The notes under the pieces were generated by a model. It was given only the letters and a program-made list of their open reading frames with translations, did no database searches and was not told the DNA's origin. A stretch of DNA of 5,565 bases from Paracoccaceae bacterium (lineage in GTDB: Bacteria > Pseudomonadota > Alphaproteobacteria > Rhodobacterales > Rhodobacteraceae), in assembly GCA_026984895.1 (NCBI GenBank), contig JALSRF010000022.1:1-5565 (forward strand), read 5' to 3'. A program made the position numbers and the translations under genes. Of the stretch, positions 1 through 3,587 are shown piece by piece. Each line of letters opens with the position of its first letter. Position 1 is the stretch's first letter.

Positions 1-2
1 TG

Positions 3-47
3 CGCCGGATCGACCTGCGCTTTCGCGCCTATCTGGAAGACATCTGA
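3..47 (+). CDS. GTA orfg8, tail terminator (3' end only)
   Basis: Only the last 14 codons and the stop (tga, 45-47) are inside the window; they read RRIDLRFRAYLEDI. This fits the C-terminus of the DUF3168 family, which in RcGTA is orfg8, the protein that caps the tail tube and joins it to the head. The call rests mainly on position, directly upstream of the major tail protein as in RcGTA and many siphoviruses, and on a basic/aromatic C-terminal strand of the expected kind. With so few residues the family cannot be proved from this window. The reading frame is clear: it is open from the left edge and ends 26 bases before g9. Confidence 0.66.
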   Translation, partial: RRIDLRFRAYLEDI

Positions 48-60
48 ATTTTTCTAAAGC

Positions 61-64
61 GGAG
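61..64 (+). promoter_or_regulatory. Ribosome binding site for g9
   Basis: GGAG sits 9 bases before the ATG at 74 and supports that start. It follows a short A/T-rich stretch (about 47-59) that is unusual in this GC-rich window and should leave the site free of strong RNA structure. This would suit g9, the most abundant tail subunit. Confidence 0.6.
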
Positions 65-73
65 TGCAAGGCA

Positions 74-487
74 ATGGTTGCCCAGAACGGCAAGGACCTC
101 TTGATCAAGATCGACATGACGGGCGCGGGCTCGTTCCAGACATTCGCAGGGCTGCGCGCCACGCGGATTTCCTTCAACGCCGAAAGCGTGGATGTGACCA
201 GCCTGGAAAGCGCCGGCGGCTGGCGCGAGCTGCTGGCCGGTTCGGGCGTGAAGAGCGCGACGATTACCGGCTCGGGCGTATTCAAGGACGACACCTCGGA
301 CGAACGCGCGCGCCAGATCTTCTTTGACGGGGTGGTGCCCGATTTCCAGGTGATCGTGCCGGATTTCGGCATCATCGAGGGCCCGTTTCAGGTGACCTCG
401 ATCGATTATGCCGGCAGCTACAATGGCGAGGCGACCTATGAGCTGTCGATGGCTTCGGCCGGTGCGCTGACCTTTACGGCGATCTGA
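74..487 (+). CDS. GTA major tail (tube) protein, TP901-1 family (orfg9)
   Basis: The 137-residue product is the tail tube subunit, which stacks in rings around the tape measure to form the DNA conduit. It begins MVAQNGKDLLIKI, a hallmark opening of the TP901-1-type major tail protein family (TIGR02126, Phage_tail_2). Further family-like parts are the SFNAESVDVTS stretch (about 33-43), GGWRELLAGSGVKSATITG (48-66) and the F-D-G-V-V-P-D-F segment (84-91). The C-terminal half is beta-rich and alternating, and ends in a GEATYELSMASAGALTF strand, as expected of a tube beta-sandwich. Length matches RcGTA orfg9. The ATG at 74 is chosen because a good ribosome binding site precedes it and because the family starts there. 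The next gene begins 2 bases after its stop. No truncation or frameshift is seen. Confidence 0.93.
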   Translation: MVAQNGKDLLIKIDMTGAGSFQTFAGLRATRISFNAESVDVTSLESAGGWRELLAGSGVKSATITGSGVFKDDTSDERARQIFFDGVVPDFQVIVPDFGIIEGPFQVTSIDYAGSYNGEATYELSMASAGALTFTAI

Positions 488-489
488 GC

Positions 490-816
490 ATGGCCAACCC
501 ATGGACAGGCGAAGTGGCGCTGGTGATCGACGGCGAGCGGCGGGTGATGAAGCTGACGCTTGGCGCGCTGGCCGAACTTGAAGATGCGCTTGCCGCGGGC
601 ACACTGGACGAACTGGTGGCGCGTTTCGAGGCGGGCGCATTTTCCAGCCGCGACCTGCTGGCGCTGATCGTTGCGGGTCTGCGCGGCGGCGGCTGGCGCG
701 GTCAGGCGAGCGATCTTCTGAGCGCCGAAATCGAGGGGGGCATGGTCGGGGCGGCGCGCGCGGCGGGACAGCTGCTGGTGCGCGCCTTTGCCCTGCCCGG
801 GGAGGCGCAGGGATGA
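490..816 (+). CDS. GTA gp10 family tail protein, probable tail assembly chaperone
   Basis: The 108-residue protein matches the GTA gp10 family (Pfam Phage_TAC_11). It opens with a short beta segment, GEVALVIDGERRVMKLTLGALAELEDAL (7-34), in which a substrate-like strand pair leads into a helix. The rest is mostly helical and alanine/leucine-rich (SSRDLLALIVAGLRGGG, 52-68). The name reflects its place after the tube gene; in siphoviruses this place holds the tail assembly chaperone, which coats the tape measure before the tube polymerises. Start: the ATG at 490 lies 2 bases after the g9 stop and has no strong Shine-Dalgarno site, so translation is probably coupled to g9. Its stop overlaps the start of g10.1 (ATGA, 813-816). 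The family is clear; the chaperone role is inferred from context. Confidence 0.86.
   Translation: MANPWTGEVALVIDGERRVMKLTLGALAELEDALAAGTLDELVARFEAGAFSSRDLLALIVAGLRGGGWRGQASDLLSAEIEGGMVGAARAAGQLLVRAFALPGEAQG
799..805 (+). promoter_or_regulatory. Ribosome binding site for g10.1
   Basis: GGGGAGG lies 7 bases before the ATG at 813, inside the end of g10. It is one of the strongest Shine-Dalgarno matches in the window. It indicates that g10.1 is started independently or by re-initiation, and is not made only by ribosomal frameshifting from g10. Confidence 0.6.
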
Positions 817-1016
817 GCGCATTCGACTGGCCCGGGCTGATGCGCGCGGGCATGCGCGGGCTGGGGCTGAGGCCCGAACAGTTCTGGAAGCTGACCCCGG
901 CGGAACTGATGGTGATGCTGGGCCAGGGCGCGGGCGCGCCGCCGTTCGGGCGGGCGCAACTGGCCGCGCTGGAACGGCGATTGGGCGGGCAGGAAAGGGT
1001 AGAGAAGGATGACTAG
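813..1016 (+). CDS. Small GTA tail chaperone-like protein (orfg10.1, rcc01693 family)
   Basis: A 67-residue protein that fits the rcc01693 / Phage_TAC_6 family (formerly DUF2376), which lies between g10 and g11 in RcGTA. Diagnostic parts are FDWPGLMRAGMRGLGLRPEQ (4-23) and FWKLTPAELMVMLG (24-37), a pattern shared by these small proteins; the C-terminus is charged (LAALERRLGGQERVEKDD). It is likely helical and soluble. Position and family suggest the second of two tail assembly chaperones, like the gpGT extension in lambda, although here it has its own start. It overlaps g10 by 4 bases (ATGA) and g11 by 8 bases, and is in the -1 frame relative to g10. The family call is good; the function is inferred by analogy. 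Confidence 0.84.
   Translation: MSAFDWPGLMRAGMRGLGLRPEQFWKLTPAELMVMLGQGAGAPPFGRAQLAALERRLGGQERVEKDD
991..999 (+). promoter_or_regulatory. Ribosome binding site for g11
   Basis: AGGAAAGGG ends 9 bases before the ATG at 1009 and lies inside the last codons of g10.1. A second purine run (1001-1008) touches the start codon but is too close to be the main site. It supports the start that overlaps g10.1 by 8 bases. Confidence 0.45.
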
Positions 1017-1626
1017 CGGTTTTGGCGGCGGTTTTGCGGACCAGACGAAGGGGCTGGAGGACACGCTTGCGGGCGCGTCGGCGATGACGGCGGCCTTCGA
1101 GCAGGAGGTGAGCCGGCTGCGCGCGAGCGTGGTCGATGCGGGGCGTGACGTGGGCAATCTGCAGCGCGCGATCTCGTCGGGGCTGCGCAAGGCGATCGAC
1201 GGGCTGGTTTTCGACGGTGGAAAGCTGTCGGATGCGTTCCGCAACATTGGCCGCTCGATGGTGAATGCGGCCTATGCGGCGGCGCTGCGCCCGGTGACGA
1301 ACCATGTCGGCGGGATTCTGGCGGCCGGCGTGGAGGGGCTGACCTCGAGTCTGCTGCCGTTTGCGCGCGGCGGCGTGGTGTCCGGCCCGACCGCTTTTGC
1401 CATGCGCGGCGGCACCGGGCTGATGGGCGAGGCCGGCCCCGAGGCGATCATGCCGCTTGCGCGCGGCCCCGACGGGCGGCTGGGGGTGCGCGCCGGGGGC
1501 GGCGCCGGCACGGTGCATGTGGTGATGAACATCTCGACGCCGGACGTGAACGGGTTCAGGCGCTCGAAATCGCAGATCGCAGCCGAACTGGGCCGGGCGG
1601 TGAGCCGCGGCCAGCGCAACCGCTGA
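1009..1626 (+). CDS. GTA tail tape measure protein (orfg11)
   Basis: The 205-residue product is the internal rod that sets tail length and is expelled before DNA passage. Residues 10-90 look helical and partly coiled (GLEDTLAGASAMTAAFEQEVSRL, then VVDAGRDVGNLQRAISSGL). The C-terminal part carries the phage tape-measure ending: LLPFARGGVVSGPTAF (115-130), then GLMGEAGPEAIMPLARGPDG (137-156), which is common to lambda-type tape measures. A beta-like tail follows (TVHVVMNISTPDVNGFRRS, 168-186). Siphophage tape measures are usually several hundred to over a thousand residues; this one is about as short as RcGTA orfg11, in keeping with the short tail of GTA particles. The ATG at 1009 overlaps the end of g10.1 by 8 bases. 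No frameshift is seen. Confidence 0.9.
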   Translation: MTSGFGGGFADQTKGLEDTLAGASAMTAAFEQEVSRLRASVVDAGRDVGNLQRAISSGLRKAIDGLVFDGGKLSDAFRNIGRSMVNAAYAAALRPVTNHVGGILAAGVEGLTSSLLPFARGGVVSGPTAFAMRGGTGLMGEAGPEAIMPLARGPDGRLGVRAGGGAGTVHVVMNISTPDVNGFRRSKSQIAAELGRAVSRGQRNR

Positions 1627-1631
1627 GGGGA
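1625..1631 (+). promoter_or_regulatory. Ribosome binding site for g12
   Basis: GAGGGGA begins within the g11 stop codon and ends 4 bases before the ATG at 1636. The spacing is a little short but the match is good, and it is the only candidate in the 9-base gap. Confidence 0.5.
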
Positions 1632-1635
1632 CAAG

Positions 1636-2268
1636 ATGGATTTTCACGAGGTAAGGTTTCCGGCCAACCTGAGCTTCGGCTCGGTGGGCGGACCCGAACG
1701 GCGCACGCAGATCGTGACGCTGGCCAACGGCCATGAGGAGCGCAACAGCCCCTGGGCCCATGCGCGCCGGCGCTACGACGCGGGCGTGGGCATGCGGTCG
1801 CTGGACGACATCGAAACGCTGGTGGCCTTCTTCGAGGCGCGCCAGGGGCAGCTTTACGGGTTTCGCTGGAAGGACTGGTCCGACTACAAGTCGTGCCGAC
1901 CAAGCGCAAGCCCGGGCTTCGAAGACCAGGTTCTGGGCACCGGCGACGGGGTCAAGACGGATTTTCAGCTGGTCAAGGCGTATCGTTCCGGCCCGGCCAG
2001 CTATGCCCGGCCGATCGCCAAGCCGGTTCTGGGCACCGTTCAGGTGGGTGTTGCCCGCACCCCGGTCAGCGAAACCGTGCATTATGACGTGGACTACACC
2101 ACCGGCATCGTTTCGTTCCACACCGCGCCTGGCGCCGGGGCCGAGGTGACGGCGGGCTTCGAATTCGATGTGCCGGTGCGCTTCGATACCGACCGGATTC
2201 GCACCTCGGTTGCCAGTTTCCAGGCGGGCGAGATGCCCGATGTGCCGGTTGTGGAGGTGCGGGTCTGA
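1636..2268 (+). CDS. GTA distal tail protein, TIGR02217 / DUF2460 family (orfg12)
   Basis: A 210-residue protein of the TIGR02217 (DUF2460) family. In RcGTA this is the distal tail protein, a ring between tube and baseplate hub. Family signatures: an N-terminus MDFHEVRFPANLSFGSVGGPERRT (1-24), a strong match; R-N-S-P-W-A-H-A-R-R-R-Y-D (37-48); the segment LVAFFEARQGQLYGFRWKDW (62-81), followed by S-D-Y-K-S-C-R-P; and GTGDGVKTDFQLVKAY (101-116). The C-terminal part is beta-rich (VDYTTGIVSF, 152-161) and ends in VPVVEVRV. Length is normal for the family. It lies 9 bases after g11, and its stop shares one base with the g13 start (TGATG). Intact. Confidence 0.93.
   Translation: MDFHEVRFPANLSFGSVGGPERRTQIVTLANGHEERNSPWAHARRRYDAGVGMRSLDDIETLVAFFEARQGQLYGFRWKDWSDYKSCRPSASPGFEDQVLGTGDGVKTDFQLVKAYRSGPASYARPIAKPVLGTVQVGVARTPVSETVHYDVDYTTGIVSFHTAPGAGAEVTAGFEFDVPVRFDTDRIRTSVASFQAGEMPDVPVVEVRV
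2253..2257 (+). promoter_or_regulatory. Ribosome binding site for g13
   Basis: GGAGG, inside the last codons of g12, ends 10 bases before the ATG at 2268. It supports the start that overlaps the g12 stop as TGATG, a junction typical of translational coupling. Confidence 0.5.
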
Positions 2269-3155
2269 TGGGATTGACGGATCAGTTCAGGGCGCATCTC
2301 GCAAGCGGGGTCACCACGCTGTGCCGCTGCTGGGCGGTGACGCGCAGCGACGGCACGGTTCTGGGCTTTACCGACCACGATGTGGACCTGACCTTCGAGG
2401 GCATCAGCTTTGCCGCCGACAGCGGCATGGCGGCGCGGTCGCTGGAGCAGACCACGGGGCTTGCCGTGGACAACACCGAGGCCCTGGGCGTGCTGAGCGC
2501 CGCCGCGGTGACGGAAGCGGACATTCGCGCCGGGCGCTATGACGGCGCCCGGGTGAAGGCCTGGCTGGTGAACTGGGCCGAGGTTGACCAGCGCATGGTC
2601 CTGTTCGCCGGGACGATCGGGGAAATCCAGCGCGCGGGCGGGGCGTTCCAGGCAGAGTTGCGCGGGCTGAGCGAGGCGCTGAACCAGCCCCAGGGGCGGG
2701 TCTACCAGAAGGGCTGTGCGGCGGTGCTGGGCGACGCCGCCTGCGGGGTGGACCTGGACGCTCCGGGCTACAGCGCGGTGGTGCCGGTGGAAACCGTGTC
2801 GGGCGGGAAGTTCTTCACGTTTTCCTCGCTTGGCGGATTTGCCGATCGCTGGTTCGAAAAGGGCCGCCTGCGGGTGGAGGACGGCGCGGCACGGGGGCTG
2901 GTCGCGCTGGTGAAGAACGACCGATTTTCCGACGGCGTGCACGAGATCGAACTGTGGGAGGCGCTGCCGGCGCAGGTGGCGCCCGGCGACACCGTGCGCA
3001 TCGAGGCCGGCTGCGACCGCCGGCTTCGGACCTGCCGGCTGAAGTTCGCCAACACCGTCAATTTCCGCGGCTTTCCGGCGATCCCGGGGGAGGACTGGCT
3101 GATGAGCGTGCCGCGGCGCGACGGGCTGAACGATGGCGGGAGCCTGAACGGATGA
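2268..3155 (+). CDS. GTA baseplate hub protein, TIGR02218 / DUF2163 family (orfg13)
   Basis: A 295-residue protein of the phage BR0599 / DUF2163 family (TIGR02218). In RcGTA it is the baseplate hub, a ring at the tail tip. Family landmarks: TTLCRCWAVTRSDGTVLGFTDHD (16-38), in which the L-G-F-T-D-H-D core is strongly conserved; LEQTTGLAVDNTEALGVLSA (59-78); DIRAGRYDGARVKAWLVNW (85-103); and the C-terminal block CDRRLRTCRLKFANTVNFRGFP (249-270), then IPGEDWL. Four cysteines (C150, C159, C249, C256) are spaced C-x8-C and C-x6-C. This resembles the Fe-S ligand pattern of the lambda tail tip protein gpL, so a bound cluster is possible. C19 and C21 are extra. The ATG at 2268 overlaps g12; the stop overlaps g14 (ATGA). 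The family call is secure. Confidence 0.93.
   Translation: MGLTDQFRAHLASGVTTLCRCWAVTRSDGTVLGFTDHDVDLTFEGISFAADSGMAARSLEQTTGLAVDNTEALGVLSAAAVTEADIRAGRYDGARVKAWLVNWAEVDQRMVLFAGTIGEIQRAGGAFQAELRGLSEALNQPQGRVYQKGCAAVLGDAACGVDLDAPGYSAVVPVETVSGGKFFTFSSLGGFADRWFEKGRLRVEDGAARGLVALVKNDRFSDGVHEIELWEALPAQVAPGDTVRIEAGCDRRLRTCRLKFANTVNFRGFPAIPGEDWLMSVPRRDGLNDGGSLNG
3138..3142 (+). promoter_or_regulatory. Ribosome binding site that decides the g14 start
   Basis: GGGAG ends 9 bases before the ATG at 3152. It settles the start of g14: the same frame stays open upstream as far as an ATG at 2954, but that extra stretch lies within g13 and has no resemblance to the peptidase family. Confidence 0.55.
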
Positions 3156-3580
3156 GGCCCGAGGACATTGCCCGCAGCTGGATCGGGACGCCCTATGTGC
3201 ACCAGGCCTCGTGCCGGGGGGCAGGGGCCGATTGCCTGGGGCTGCTGCGCGGCGTCTGGCGCGAACTCTTCGGCGCCGAACCCGAGCCGGTCCCCCCCTA
3301 CAGCGCCGACTGGAGCGAGCCGCAGCGCGACGAAGGGCTGTGGGCCGCGGCGCGAAGGCATCTGGTCGAGAAACCGGCGCTGCGGCTGGCGCCGGGCGAT
3401 GTGCTGCTGTTTCGGATGCGTGCCGAAAGCGTGGCCAAGCACCTGGGCATCGTGGGCACGGGCGACCCGGCGCCGACATTCGTCCATTCATACAGCGGGC
3501 ACGGCGTGGTCGAGAGCACGCTGAGCGCGCCGTGGCGCCGGCGCATCGTGGCGGCGTTTCAATTTCCTGTTCGGGGGTAG
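3152..3580 (+). CDS. GTA NlpC/P60 cell-wall peptidase (orfg14)
   Basis: A 142-residue putative peptidoglycan peptidase of the phage NlpC/P60 type (TIGR02219). In RcGTA it is carried in the tail tip and thought to cut the recipient's peptidoglycan so that DNA can enter. It begins MRPEDIARSWIGTPYVHQAS, the usual I-G-T-P-Y opening. The nucleophile motif is G-A-D-C-L-G-L-L-R-G-V-W (25-36) with catalytic Cys28. The second active-site element is K-H-L-G-I-V (96-101) with His97, and F-V-H-S-Y (110-114) gives His112 as the likely third residue. It also has L-R-L-A-P-G-D-V-L-L-F (77-87). It lacks a signal peptide, as expected for a virion part. The start at 3152 overlaps the g13 stop (ATGA). All key residues are present, so it looks active. 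Confidence 0.93.
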   Translation: MRPEDIARSWIGTPYVHQASCRGAGADCLGLLRGVWRELFGAEPEPVPPYSADWSEPQRDEGLWAAARRHLVEKPALRLAPGDVLLFRMRAESVAKHLGIVGTGDPAPTFVHSYSGHGVVESTLSAPWRRRIVAAFQFPVRG

Positions 3581-3587
3581 CTGAAAG

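Noticed and set aside
48..73. Possible promoter in the 26-base gap before g9
   Set aside because: The A/T-rich stretch is only about a dozen bases and has no paired -35/-10 boxes. GTA clusters are known to be transcribed from a promoter upstream of g1. It is better read as a low-structure ribosome-binding region.
1929..2038. 14-base direct repeat (GGTTCTGGGCACCG at 1929-1942 and 2025-2038)
   Set aside because: Both copies are in the same codon phase and encode V-L-G-T within g12; a shorter match recurs in g13 near 2358. Codon preference explains this better than a recombination or attachment site.
436..2121. Long antisense open frame (561 codons), with others at 2094-3491 and 4440-5468
   Set aside because: They lie opposite well-identified tail genes. 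High G/C at third positions removes stops from the opposite strand in such DNA. Their products are rich in R, A, P and H with no recognisable domain.
2954..3151. Upstream extension of the g14 frame
   Set aside because: It overlaps the conserved C-terminus of g13, lacks family similarity and has no ribosome site comparable to the one before 3152.
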